Shown in pieces: positions 26,104 to 34,890 of a DNA stretch of 64,000 bases. The notes under the pieces are model-generated. The model was not told the origin of the DNA and did no database searches. It saw only the letters and a program-made list of their open reading frames with translations. Positions within the stretch are counted from its first letter, which is position 1. Each line of letters begins with the position of its first letter. Both the position numbers and the translations under genes were made by a program. The stretch lies in assembly GCA_946481275.1 (NCBI GenBank), contig CAMLMV010000036.1, forward strand, positions 1 to 64,000, read 5' to 3'. The stretch is from an uncultured Massilia sp. Lineage in GTDB: Bacteria; Pseudomonadota; Gammaproteobacteria; Burkholderiales; Burkholderiaceae.

Positions 26104-27044
26104 GCACGTCCACCGGCGACGCGCGCCACTGGGCCGCCATCAACGAGGCGACCTGCGTGGCCGGCATGCGCCTGCTGTTCTGGGTCTGCCGCACGTTCGG
26201 CCGCTGGCCGTTCCGGGTCGTGCTGTACCCGGTCCTGCTGTGGTACGTGGCGACCCAGCCGCGCGCCCGGCGCGCCTCCGCCGCGTACCTGGCGCGCGTG
26301 GACATGCCTGCCGGCGTGACGGGCGTGCTGCGCCACTTCGGCGCGTTCGCCGAAGCGATCCTCGACAAGATGCTGCTGTGGGGCGGCGGGTTCGACTTCG
26401 ACCGCGTGCGCCTGCACGGCGCCGAGCCGCTGATCGAGACGTCGCGCCGGGGCCGCGGCGCGCTGCTCGTGTGCGCGCACCTGGGCAACCTCGACCTGTG
26501 CCGCGCGCTGTCGCTGCGCACGCCCGGCCTGCGCGTGACGGTGCTCGTGCACACGAAGCACGCGCAGGCGTTCAACGACGTGCTGGCGCAGCTCGACCCG
26601 AAGAGCCGCCTGAACCTGATGCAGGTGACGGACATGGACGCTGCGATGGCGATGCAGCTGTCCGAGCGCATAGGACGGGGCGAATTCGTCGTGATCGCCG
26701 GCGACCGCGTGCCGGTGTCGGCCAACCCGCGCGTGGCGCTGGCGCCTTTCCTCGGCCGCACGGCCGCGTTCCCGATCGGCCCGTACGTGATGGCCGCGGT
26801 GCTGGGCTGCCCGCTCGTCGCGATGTTCGCCGCGCGCTCCGGCGGGCGCTATGACGTGCATTTCGAGCTGCTGCGCGACAAGGTCGTGCTGCCGCGGGGC
26901 GCCCGTGCGCAGGCGCTGGCGGAACTGGCCGGCGCCTACGCGGCCCGCCTCGAGCACCATGCGCGCCGTGCGCCGCTCGAGTGGTTCAATTTCTATGACT
27001 TTTGGCATTTACCCGAAACGGATTCTCCCGATGCTGCTCAGTGA
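26091..27044 (+). CDS. Lipid A acyltransferase (LpxL)-like protein
   Basis: 317 residues. An N-terminal membrane-associated helix (about 25-50) is followed by an LpxL/HtrB-like domain: 'LLVCAHLGNLDLCRAL' holds a HX4D motif, and 'FVVIAGDRVPVSANPRVA' and 'FLGRTAAFPIGPYVMAA' follow. It probably acylates a glycosylated or lipid intermediate of the pigment at the inner membrane. The ATG lies inside the end of the glycosyltransferase gene, and the last 14 bases overlap the ammonia-lyase gene. Confidence 0.82.
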   Translation: MAQLGTSTGDARHWAAINEATCVAGMRLLFWVCRTFGRWPFRVVLYPVLLWYVATQPRARRASAAYLARVDMPAGVTGVLRHFGAFAEAILDKMLLWGGGFDFDRVRLHGAEPLIETSRRGRGALLVCAHLGNLDLCRALSLRTPGLRVTVLVHTKHAQAFNDVLAQLDPKSRLNLMQVTDMDAAMAMQLSERIGRGEFVVIAGDRVPVSANPRVALAPFLGRTAAFPIGPYVMAAVLGCPLVAMFAARSGGRYDVHFELLRDKVVLPRGARAQALAELAGAYAARLEHHARRAPLEWFNFYDFWHLPETDSPDAAQ

Positions 27045-28590
27045 CATCAACACGCCCCGGCGCACCGTGCGCTTCGACCGCTCGCGCCTGACGCTGGACG
27101 ACATCGTCGACATCGCGCGCGGCACCGCCCGCCCGGCGCTGTCGGACGATCCCGCGTTCCGCGCCGCGATCGCGCGCGGCGCCGACTTCCTCGACCGCCT
27201 GCTGCGCGAGGATGGCGTCGTGTACGGCGTCACGACCGGCTACGGCGATTCGTGTACGGTCGAAGTGCCGCTCGCCCTGGTGCCGGAGCTGCCGCATCAC
27301 CTGTATACGTACCACGGCTGCGGTCTCGGTGCCCCCCTGGCGCCGCCGCAGGCGCGTGCCGTCATGGGCGCGCGCCTCGCGTCGCTGTCCAAAGGGTATT
27401 CCGGCGTCAGCGTCGAGCTGCTCGACCAGATCGTGCGCCTGTTCGACGCCGGGCTCGTGCCCGTGATCCCGAGCGAAGGCTCGGTCGGCGCCAGCGGCGA
27501 CCTGACGCCGCTGTCGTATCTCGCGGCCGTGCTGTGCGGCGAGCGCGAGGTGCTGCGCGGCGGCGAGGTCGTGCCGGCGGCGCAGGCGCTGCGCGACGCG
27601 GGCATCGAGCCGCTGCGCCTGCGGCCGAAGGAGGGTCTCGCGATCATGAACGGGACTGCCGTCATGACCGGCCTGGCCTGCCTCGCGTGGGACCGCGCCG
27701 CGTACCTGACGCGTCTCGTCACGCGCATCACGGCGCTGGCCTCGTTCGCGCTCGACGGCAACGACCACCATTTCGACGAGACGCTGTTCGCGGTGAAGCC
27801 GCACGCCGGCATGCAGGGCGTGGCCGCATGGCTGCGCCAGGACCTGGAGTACGGCGGCCAGCTGGAACGCAACGGCAAGCGCCTGCAGGACCGCTACTCG
27901 ATCCGCTGCGCGCCGCACGTGATCGGCGTGCTGGCCGACGCGCTGCCGTTCTTCCGCACCGCCATCGAGAATGAACTCAACAGCGCGAACGACAACCCGA
28001 TCATCGATGCGGAAGGCGAGCGCGTACTGCACGGCGGCCACTTCTACGGCGGCCACATCGCCTTCGCCATGGACGGCATGAAGAATGCCGTCGCCAACCT
28101 GGCCGACCTGCTGGACCGCCAGATGGCGCTGCTCGTCGACGCGCGCTACAACGCCGGGCTGCCGGCGAACCTGTCGGGCATGCAGGGCGAACGGGCGCCG
28201 ATCAACCACGGCCTGAAGGCGCTGCAGATCAGCGCCTCGGCATGGACGGCGGAAGCGCTCAAGCTGACGATGCCGGCGTCCGTGTTTTCGCGCTCGACCG
28301 AATGCCATAACCAGGACAAGGTCAGCATGGGCACGATCGCCGCGCGCGACTGCCTGCGCGTGCTGGAACTGACAGAGCAGGTCGCGGCCGCGCTGCTGAT
28401 CACGGTGCGCCAGGGCGTCTGGCTGCGCCGGCGCGTCGATCCGGAGAAGGTCCTGCCGGCGCCGCTGGCGCGCATGGTCGACCTGCTGGGCCAGGACATC
28501 GTCCCCGTCACCGAGGACCGCCGCCTCGATCCGGAGCTGCACCTCCTGCTGGGCCGCATCCGCGACCAGGCGTGGAGCCTGTATGCGTAA
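27031..28590 (+). CDS. PAL/TAL/HAL-family aromatic amino acid ammonia-lyase
   Basis: 519 residues. The MIO prosthetic group forms from Ala154-Ser155-Gly156 in 'SVGASGDLTPLSYLA'. The catalytic Tyr65 in 'VYGVTTGYG' and the downstream 'NSANDNPIID' and 'CHNQDKVSMGT' regions are all intact. It removes ammonia from an aromatic amino acid to give a cinnamate-type acid or urocanate. Inside this cluster it most plausibly makes the aromatic starter. The selectivity dyad aligned by hand with His-Leu of tyrosine lyase and Ser-His of histidase reads Tyr94-His95, so the substrate is uncertain. It overlaps both neighbours. Confidence 0.88.
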   Translation: MLLSDINTPRRTVRFDRSRLTLDDIVDIARGTARPALSDDPAFRAAIARGADFLDRLLREDGVVYGVTTGYGDSCTVEVPLALVPELPHHLYTYHGCGLGAPLAPPQARAVMGARLASLSKGYSGVSVELLDQIVRLFDAGLVPVIPSEGSVGASGDLTPLSYLAAVLCGEREVLRGGEVVPAAQALRDAGIEPLRLRPKEGLAIMNGTAVMTGLACLAWDRAAYLTRLVTRITALASFALDGNDHHFDETLFAVKPHAGMQGVAAWLRQDLEYGGQLERNGKRLQDRYSIRCAPHVIGVLADALPFFRTAIENELNSANDNPIIDAEGERVLHGGHFYGGHIAFAMDGMKNAVANLADLLDRQMALLVDARYNAGLPANLSGMQGERAPINHGLKALQISASAWTAEALKLTMPASVFSRSTECHNQDKVSMGTIAARDCLRVLELTEQVAAALLITVRQGVWLRRRVDPEKVLPAPLARMVDLLGQDIVPVTEDRRLDPELHLLLGRIRDQAWSLYA

Positions 28591-29017
28591 GGCGAAAGCG
28601 CCGTCGCGCTGGAGTGCCGACGTCGAGATCCAGGTGCAGTTCTACGACCTCGATCCGATGGAAGTGGTCTGGCACGGCAACTACGTGAAATACCTCGAGG
28701 TGGCGCGCTGCGCGCTGCTCGACGCCATCGGCTACAACTATGCCGAGATGAAGGCGTCCGGCTACATGTGGCCGGTCGTCGACATGAACCTGCGCTACGC
28801 GGCGCCCGCCACGTTCGGCCAGCGCCTCTCCGTGCGCGCCGAGATCGTCGAGTGGGAAAACCGCCTGCGCATCGACTACCTGGTCAGCGACGCCGCCTCC
28901 GGCCGGCGCCTGAACCGCGCGTCGACGACGCAGGTGGCCGTCGACATCGCCAGCGGCGAGATGTGCTTCGTCTCGCCGCCCGTCCTGTTCCAGAAACTGG
29001 GAGTGCAAGCACCATGA
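28583..29017 (+). CDS. apeK: Acyl-CoA/acyl-ACP thioesterase, ApeK-like
   Basis: 144 residues, hotdog 4HBT type. The active-site segment 'VQFYDLDPMEVVWHGNYVKYLE' (split here by residues 17-38) carries the catalytic Asp and the 'HGNYVKYLE' signature. It probably releases or edits polyene intermediates from the carrier protein. It overlaps the ammonia-lyase by 8 bases and the LolA-like gene by 4 (ATGA). Confidence 0.85.
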   Translation: MRKAKAPSRWSADVEIQVQFYDLDPMEVVWHGNYVKYLEVARCALLDAIGYNYAEMKASGYMWPVVDMNLRYAAPATFGQRLSVRAEIVEWENRLRIDYLVSDAASGRRLNRASTTQVAVDIASGEMCFVSPPVLFQKLGVQAP

Positions 29018-29622
29018 AATATCTTTCCGTCGCCGGCCTGCTGCTGGCAGCGCTGCTGGGTGCGTCCGCGCAGGCCGCCGCGCCCGTCGCGAAGATCCAG
29101 GCCATGCTGGCCAAACCGGAGCAGCTGTGCGGCCGCTTCGAGCAGAGCAAGCAGCTGGCCGGCATGAAGAAGCCGCTGGCGTCGAGCGGGCGTTTTTGCG
29201 TCGTCGCCGGCAAGGGTGTCCTGTGGCGCACGCTGAAACCGTTCCCGAACACGCTGCGCCTGTCGCGCGACGAGATCGTGCAGCTGCAGGGCGACCGCGT
29301 GGCGATGCGCATGGAGGCGAGCCGCGAACCGACCGTCCGCATGATCAACGGCGTGCTGTTCTCGCTGCTGTCCGGCGACCTGGGCCAGCTCGACACGCTG
29401 TTCGAGGTCGACGGCACGGCGGGCGACGGCGCGTGGAAGGTGGCGCTGAAGGCCCGCAATCCGGCGCTGGCACGCGCGATCGGCGCGATCTCGCTGGAAG
29501 GCGGCGCGTACGTGCGCACCATCCACATGGTGGAGGACAGCGGCGACCGCACCGACATCGTGTTCTCCGACATCAGGACCGGCCCCGGCGCCTTCCTGCC
29601 CGAAGAGGCGGGCCAGCTTTGA
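29014..29622 (+). CDS. LolA-like periplasmic carrier protein (ApeL position)
   Basis: 202 residues with a signal peptide ending 'AQAA' near residue 23. The body has the LolA-type half-barrel pattern: 'CGRFEQSKQLAGMKKPLAS' and 'GVLWRTLKPFPNTLRLS'. It is expected to carry the hydrophobic aryl polyene lipid across the periplasm to the outer membrane. It has two Cys residues after the signal (in 'LCGRF' and 'RFCVV'), which may form a disulfide. Confidence 0.84.
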   Translation: MKYLSVAGLLLAALLGASAQAAAPVAKIQAMLAKPEQLCGRFEQSKQLAGMKKPLASSGRFCVVAGKGVLWRTLKPFPNTLRLSRDEIVQLQGDRVAMRMEASREPTVRMINGVLFSLLSGDLGQLDTLFEVDGTAGDGAWKVALKARNPALARAIGAISLEGGAYVRTIHMVEDSGDRTDIVFSDIRTGPGAFLPEEAGQL

Positions 29623-31982
29623 TCACGCACCGCCGCCTGGCGCTCGCCTGGGCCCTCGTCGCGTGCCTGCTGGCCGGGCACAATGCCTGGCTGTGGCTGG
29701 GCAAGCGCATCGTGCCCGACACCGACATCCTCGCGCTGCTGCCGGCCGGCGAGCGCGATCCGGTGCTGCAGCGCTCCTTCACGCACATGGTCGACAGCGC
29801 CCAGCAGCGCGTCGTCGTGCTGGTCGGCGCCGCGCAATGGAACGACGCCGTGCGTGCCGCGGCGGCGTTCCAGGCCGTGCTGCGGCCCCACGCGGACCTG
29901 CTGAAGGCGGACGCGGGCGCCAACGCGCAGGCCGCGTGGCTGGACGGTTTCACGCCGCATGCGACCCTGCTGGTCGGCGCGGCGGACGAACGGGCGCTGC
30001 GTACCCAGCCCGCGGCATACTGGACGGAGAACGCGCTGGCCCGCGCGTACGGCGCGTTCGGCGGGCCGAAGCTGGGCAGCTTCCGCGACGATCCGTTCGG
30101 CCTGTTCGCGAGCTGGATGCAGGAACGGGCCGGCGAGACGCCCGTGCGTCCCCGCGACGGCCATTTGTACGTGGGCGGCGAAGGGCGCGAATACGTGCTG
30201 CTGACGTACACGCTGGCGCCGTCCGCGTTCGCGCTGTCCGCGCAGCGCCGTGCGGTGCCCCTGCTGGACGCCGCCGCCGCCGCCGCGCGCCGCGCCGTGC
30301 CGGCGGCCGAGGTGATCGAGGCCGGCGTCGTGCTGCATGCGGCCGCCGCGGGCAGCCAGGCCAGCAGCGAAGTCGAGACGATCGGCGCCGGCTCGCTCGT
30401 GGGCATCGTCGTGCTGACGTGGCTGACGTTCCGTTCCGTGCGGCCAATCGGCGTGATCGTGCTGGCCATCGGCATCGGCTTCCTCGGCGCGCTGTCCGTG
30501 TGCTGGCTCCTGTTCGGCCGCATCCATTTGCTTACGCTGGTGTTCGGCGCGAGCCTGATCGGTGTCGCCCAGGACTACGGCCTGTATTTCCTCTGCCACC
30601 GGCTCGGCGCGGGGCCGCATGAGGATTCGGTGCGCCTGCTGCGCCGCCTGCTGCCCGGCCTCGGCCTGACCTTGCTGGCCGCCGTGATCGGCTACATGGG
30701 GCTCGCGCTGACGCCGTTCCCGGGCCTGCGCCACATGGCCGTCTTTTCCGCGTTCGGCCTCGTGTTCGCGTGGCTCACCGTCGTGTGCTGGTTCCCTGCA
30801 CTGGTCAAGCCGGGCACCTTGCAGCGCGGCTGGCTCGCGCGCCGCTACCGGGGCCTCGTCGTGCGCTGGCCCCGCGTGTCGGCGCGGCCGAAGGTGCTGG
30901 CCGCGCTCGCGCTTCTGGCCGTGTTCGCCGCAGTCGGTTGCGCGCGTCTCGGCACGGACGACGACATCCGCTCGCTGCAATCGTCGCCGCAGCACCTTGT
31001 GCGCGACCAGATCAAGCTGGGCCGCCTGCTGGACGCGCCCACGCCCGTCCAGTACTACCTCGTGCGCGGCGCATCGGACGAACAGGTGCTGCAGCGCGAG
31101 GAAGCGCTCAAGCGCCGCCTCGAGCCGCTCGTCGCAAGGGGCGACATCACGGGCTGGCAGGCGCTGTCGAACTGGGTGCCCTCGGCGCGCACGCAGGCCG
31201 AGCGGCTGGCGCTGCTGGATGCGACCGTGCTCGCACCCAGCGGCCCGCTGGCCGCGCTGGCGCAGGCGCTCGGGGAGGACCGCGACTGGGTCGCGGCCAC
31301 GCGCACTCACCTGCGCGACCGCGCGGCGCCCCTGAGCGCGGAGGCCTTCCTGCGCACGCCGGCCAGCGAACCGTGGCACCACCTGTGGCTGGGCGAGGTG
31401 GACGGCGTCCACGCCAGCATCGTCGCGCTGCGGGGCATGCGTTATGCGGCTATCCCCGCGCTGAGCCGCGCGGCCGATGGGCTGGAAGGCGTGCAATGGG
31501 TCGACAAGGTCGGCGGCATCTCGGCCGTGCTGGGCCGCTACCGCGCCGTCATGGGCGCCGTCGTGCTCGGGGCCTACGCGCTCGTGTTCGTGGCGCTGCT
31601 GCCGCGCTACCGGGGCCGTACCTGGCGCGTGCTGGCGCCGACGGCCGCCGCCAGCGTGCTCACGCTGGCCATCCTCGGCGTGACCGGCCAGCACCTGCAG
31701 CTGTTCCACGTGCTGGCGCTGATGCTGCTGCTGGGCGTGGGCGTCGACTATGGCATCTTCATGCAGGAAGATCCGCAGCGCGGCGACGACGCGCCGTGGC
31801 TCGCCGTCGGCCTGTCCGCCGCCAGCACGCTGCTGTCGTTCGGCCTGCTGGCGCTGTCCGGTACGCCGGCGCTGCGCGCGTTCGGGCTCACCATGCTGCT
31901 CGGGACCGCGCTCGTCTGGTTCATTGCCCCCTGTTTCACCGTCACCGCGAAGGAGCGCCATGAAGCGACCGTTACCGCTTGA
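29619..31982 (+). CDS. MMPL/RND-type exporter (ApeM position)
   Basis: 787 residues with a probable TTG start overlapping the upstream stop (TTGA). From that start the first residues form a membrane helix 'LALAWALVACLLAG', as expected, while the longer open frame upstream is only a shadow. Two repeats each have a periplasmic loop and a bundle of membrane helices (about 245-410 and 640-780). The family exports lipids across the inner membrane; here the likely cargo is the aryl polyene lipid. The last 23 bases overlap the DUF3261 gene. Confidence 0.85.
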   Translation: MITHRRLALAWALVACLLAGHNAWLWLGKRIVPDTDILALLPAGERDPVLQRSFTHMVDSAQQRVVVLVGAAQWNDAVRAAAAFQAVLRPHADLLKADAGANAQAAWLDGFTPHATLLVGAADERALRTQPAAYWTENALARAYGAFGGPKLGSFRDDPFGLFASWMQERAGETPVRPRDGHLYVGGEGREYVLLTYTLAPSAFALSAQRRAVPLLDAAAAAARRAVPAAEVIEAGVVLHAAAAGSQASSEVETIGAGSLVGIVVLTWLTFRSVRPIGVIVLAIGIGFLGALSVCWLLFGRIHLLTLVFGASLIGVAQDYGLYFLCHRLGAGPHEDSVRLLRRLLPGLGLTLLAAVIGYMGLALTPFPGLRHMAVFSAFGLVFAWLTVVCWFPALVKPGTLQRGWLARRYRGLVVRWPRVSARPKVLAALALLAVFAAVGCARLGTDDDIRSLQSSPQHLVRDQIKLGRLLDAPTPVQYYLVRGASDEQVLQREEALKRRLEPLVARGDITGWQALSNWVPSARTQAERLALLDATVLAPSGPLAALAQALGEDRDWVAATRTHLRDRAAPLSAEAFLRTPASEPWHHLWLGEVDGVHASIVALRGMRYAAIPALSRAADGLEGVQWVDKVGGISAVLGRYRAVMGAVVLGAYALVFVALLPRYRGRTWRVLAPTAAASVLTLAILGVTGQHLQLFHVLALMLLLGVGVDYGIFMQEDPQRGDDAPWLAVGLSAASTLLSFGLLALSGTPALRAFGLTMLLGTALVWFIAPCFTVTAKERHEATVTA

Positions 31983-32514
31983 ACTGGGCGCCGGCCTCGT
32001 CGCCGCGCTGCTGCTGGCCGGTTGCGCCAGGACGCCGGAAGCCCCGGCGCGCCTGGGCCTGCGCCTGCCGCCGGCCGCGCTGGGTACCGCGATCAGCGTG
32101 CAGCAGCACCTGACCGTCGAACGGCCCGGCGGCACGAACGACCTCGACGTCGCGCTCGAAGTGGATGCCGCGCACGTGGGCCTCGTCGGCCTCGCGTTCG
32201 GCCAGCGCGTGCTGAGCCTCGACTACGACGGCCACGCGCTGAAGGAATGGCGCCACGCGATGCTGCCGGCCCAGGTGCGCGCGGCCGACGTGCTGGAAGA
32301 CCTGCAACTGACGTTGTGGCCGGTCGAGGCGATCGCGCAGGCGCTGCCCGCCGGCTGGCGTATCGAAGAGCAGGGACTGACGCGCACCCTGCGCCGCGAC
32401 GGCGAGGTGATCGCGACGATCACGTATGGCGGCATGCCGCGCTGGCAGGGCCGGGCGGTGCTCGACAACGTGCGCTACCACTACCGGCTGACCATCGAGT
32501 CGGCTTCCGAATGA
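31960..32514 (+). CDS. DUF3261 lipoprotein (ApeN position)
   Basis: 184 residues. A lipobox 'LLLAGC' gives Cys at about residue 22, so it is a lipoprotein, most likely in the outer membrane. The rest is a DUF3261 domain with 'LVGLAFGQRVLSLDYDG' and a C-terminal 'YHYRLTIES'. It is consistently found with aryl polyene export genes and is thought to receive the lipid at the outer membrane; that role is inferred. Confidence 0.83.
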   Translation: MKRPLPLELGAGLVAALLLAGCARTPEAPARLGLRLPPAALGTAISVQQHLTVERPGGTNDLDVALEVDAAHVGLVGLAFGQRVLSLDYDGHALKEWRHAMLPAQVRAADVLEDLQLTLWPVEAIAQALPAGWRIEEQGLTRTLRRDGEVIATITYGGMPRWQGRAVLDNVRYHYRLTIESASE

Positions 32515-32522
32515 GGTCCACC

Positions 32523-33704
32523 ATGCTGTACCTGAACGATTGCGCGCTGCTGTGCGCACTGGGCGACGAGCGCGGCACGATCGCGCGGCGCCTGCTCGAC
32601 GACGCCGAGGGCGGCCTCACGGTGTCCGACGCGTGCTCGCCCGGCCGGCTGCTGCCGCTGGGCCGCGTGGCCGCCGCGCTGCCCGCCGTGGAGCACCTGC
32701 CGCTGGTGCTGCGCAGCCGGAACAACCAGTTGGCGCTGGCCGCGCTGGCGCAAATCCGGCCGGCCGTCGACGCGGCCATCGCCCGCTACGGCGCGGACCG
32801 CGTCGGCGTCATTGTCGGCACCAGCACGTCCGGCGTGGCCGCCACCGAGGCCGCGCTGGCGGCGCGGGCCCGCACGGGCGCGCTGCCGGGCGGTTTTCAT
32901 TACGGCCAGCAGGAGATGGGATCGCCGGCCGCGCTGCTGGCGCACGAGCTGGGCGTCGGCGGACCGGCCTACGTCCATTCGAGCGCGTGCTCGTCGAGCG
33001 CCAAGGCGCTGGCCAGCGCGGCGCGCCTGATCCGCATGGGCTTGTGCGACGCGGTCGTCACGGGCGGCGTCGACACGCTGTGCGGCTTCACGGTCGCCGG
33101 CTTTTCCGCCCTCGAATCCGTCAGCGCCGCGCGCTGCAATCCGCTTTCCGCCGCGCGCAACGGCATCAACCTGGGCGAGGGCGCGGCGCTGTTCCTCATG
33201 TCGCGCGAGCCGGCCGCCGTGGCGCTGTGCGGCTGGGGCGAATCGTCCGACGGCCACCACATGTCGGCCCCGGATCCGGCCGGCGGCGGCGCGCGCCTGG
33301 CGATGCGCGAGGCGCTGCGGCGCGCGGGCATCGAACCGTCCGACGTCGACTACATCAACCTGCACGGCACCGCGACCGTCCAGAACGACGCGATGGAGTC
33401 GCACGCCGTCGCCGACCTGTTCGGCGCCGGCGTTGCCGTCAGTTCGACGAAACCGTTCACCGGCCACACGCTGGGCGCGGCGGGCGCCGTCGAGGCGGCG
33501 TTCTGCTGGCTGGCGATGCAGGACGATAACCCGGCAGGCAAGCTGCCGCCGCACCTGTGGGACGGCGCGCAGGATCCGGCACTGCCCGCGTTGAACGTCG
33601 TGCGCCCCGGCGCGCGCCTGGGCCGTCCGCTGCGCTGGGCGCTCAGCAATTCGTTCGCGTTCGGCGGCTCGAACGCGACCCTCGTATTCGGGAGGACGGA
33701 TTGA
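32523..33704 (+). CDS. apeO: Beta-ketoacyl-ACP synthase, ApeO-like
   Basis: 393 residues. Complete ketosynthase triad: Cys156 in 'HSSACSSSAK', His281 in 'NLHGTATV' and His315 in 'FTGHTLGAAG'. It elongates the polyene with malonyl units. The start chosen is the ATG at 32523, which has GAGG 6 bases upstream and the family-like opening 'MLYLNDCALLCALG'; an ATG at 32511 would add 4 residues and overlap the lipoprotein stop. Its position before the second dehydratase fits ApeO, which pairs with ApeC. The assignment to ApeO rather than ApeR is by gene order. Confidence 0.86.
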   Translation: MLYLNDCALLCALGDERGTIARRLLDDAEGGLTVSDACSPGRLLPLGRVAAALPAVEHLPLVLRSRNNQLALAALAQIRPAVDAAIARYGADRVGVIVGTSTSGVAATEAALAARARTGALPGGFHYGQQEMGSPAALLAHELGVGGPAYVHSSACSSSAKALASAARLIRMGLCDAVVTGGVDTLCGFTVAGFSALESVSAARCNPLSAARNGINLGEGAALFLMSREPAAVALCGWGESSDGHHMSAPDPAGGGARLAMREALRRAGIEPSDVDYINLHGTATVQNDAMESHAVADLFGAGVAVSSTKPFTGHTLGAAGAVEAAFCWLAMQDDNPAGKLPPHLWDGAQDPALPALNVVRPGARLGRPLRWALSNSFAFGGSNATLVFGRTD

Positions 33705-34159
33705 GCCTGCCCGACATCCGCACGCTCGTGCCGCACAGCGGCGCCATGTCGCTGCTCGGGCGCCTGCTCGCGGCCGATGACGAGACCCTGTGCGCCGAGG
33801 TGGCGATCGGCCCCGGCACGCTGTTCCTGGACGGCGGCGGCGTGGGCGCATGGGTCGGCGTCGAATACATGGCGCAGGCCGTGGCCGCGCATGCTGGCCA
33901 TGGCGCGCGCCTGCGCGGCGAGCCGGTGCGGGTGGGCTTTTTGCTCGGCACCCGGCGTTATGCGTGCACCGTCCCGGCGTTCCCGGCCGGGAGCGTACTG
34001 CACGTGCATGCGCAGCGCGTCATACAGGGCGAGAACGGCCTGGGCGCCTACGACTGCCGCATCGTCGACGCCGCCGGCGGCGCCGAATGGGCGAGCGCAA
34101 CGATCACCGTCTTCCAGCCCGACAATGTAGAAGAGTTTTTGCAACGGAGTTCCGAATGA
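33701..34159 (+). CDS. apeP: 3-hydroxyacyl-ACP dehydratase, ApeP-like
   Basis: 152 residues from a TTG start that overlaps the ketosynthase stop; GGGAGGA lies 8 bases upstream. FabZ-related hotdog fold: 'LVPHSGAMSLLGRL' near the start and 'VEYMAQAVAAHAGH' on the central helix, where Glu replaces the usual dehydratase residue pattern. In described systems ApeP forms a heterodimer with ApeI, which here is the C-terminal domain of the ligase fusion protein. It overlaps the ketoreductase by 4 bases. Confidence 0.83.
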   Translation: MSLPDIRTLVPHSGAMSLLGRLLAADDETLCAEVAIGPGTLFLDGGGVGAWVGVEYMAQAVAAHAGHGARLRGEPVRVGFLLGTRRYACTVPAFPAGSVLHVHAQRVIQGENGLGAYDCRIVDAAGGAEWASATITVFQPDNVEEFLQRSSE

Positions 34160-34890
34160 GTAGTATCGACAAGAGTGTGCTGGTGACCGGTTCGTCGCGC
34201 GGCATCGGCAGGGCGATCGCGCTGCGCCTGGCGCGCGACGGCTACCGTGTGGTGGTGCATTGCCGCAGCCGCCGCGCGGAGGCCGATGCAGTGGCGGCCG
34301 AGATCGAAGCCGCTGGCGGCAGTGCGCGCGTGCTGCAGTTCGACATCGCCGAGCGCGACGCCACGGCTGCCGCGCTGCTGGCCGACATCGAGGCGCATGG
34401 CTGCTACTACGGCGTGGTGTGCAACGCCGGCGTCGCGCGCGACACGGCCTTTCCCGCCATGACGGGCGAGGAGTGGGACCAGGTGTTGGGCACGAACCTG
34501 GACGGCTTCTTCAACGTCCTGAACCCGGTCGTGATGCCGATGGTCCAGCGCCGCAAGCCGGGCCGCATCGTGACGATGGCGTCGGTGTCGGGCCTGATCG
34601 GCAACCGCGGCCAGGTCAACTACAGCGCCGCCAAGGCCGGCGTCATCGGCGCCACCAAGGCGCTCGCGCTGGAACTGGCCAAGCGTGCCATCACCGTCAA
34701 CTGCGTGGCGCCGGGCCTGATCGAGACCGACATGATCGGCGACGTACCGCTGGACGAAGCGCTGAAGCTGATCCCCGCGCGGCGCGTCGGCCGGCCGGAG
34801 GAGGTGGCGGCTGCCGTCAGCTACCTGATGTCGGAGGATGCCGGCTACGTCACGCGCCAGGTCATTTCCGTCAACGGGGGGCTGGCATGA
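34156..34890 (+). CDS. apeQ: 3-ketoacyl-ACP reductase, ApeQ-like (FabG family)
   Basis: 244 residues, SDR fold. NADPH motif 'TGSSRGIGRAIALRL' (residues 11-25), 'NAGVA' near 91, Ser in 'MASVSGLIG' near 142, and Y-x-x-x-K as 'YSAAKAG' near 156. It reduces the 3-keto group in each elongation cycle, which is then dehydrated to keep the conjugated polyene. Overlaps of 4 bases on both sides (ATGA) show tight coupling with the dehydratase and the next ketosynthase. Confidence 0.88.
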   Translation: MSSIDKSVLVTGSSRGIGRAIALRLARDGYRVVVHCRSRRAEADAVAAEIEAAGGSARVLQFDIAERDATAAALLADIEAHGCYYGVVCNAGVARDTAFPAMTGEEWDQVLGTNLDGFFNVLNPVVMPMVQRRKPGRIVTMASVSGLIGNRGQVNYSAAKAGVIGATKALALELAKRAITVNCVAPGLIETDMIGDVPLDEALKLIPARRVGRPEEVAAAVSYLMSEDAGYVTRQVISVNGGLA

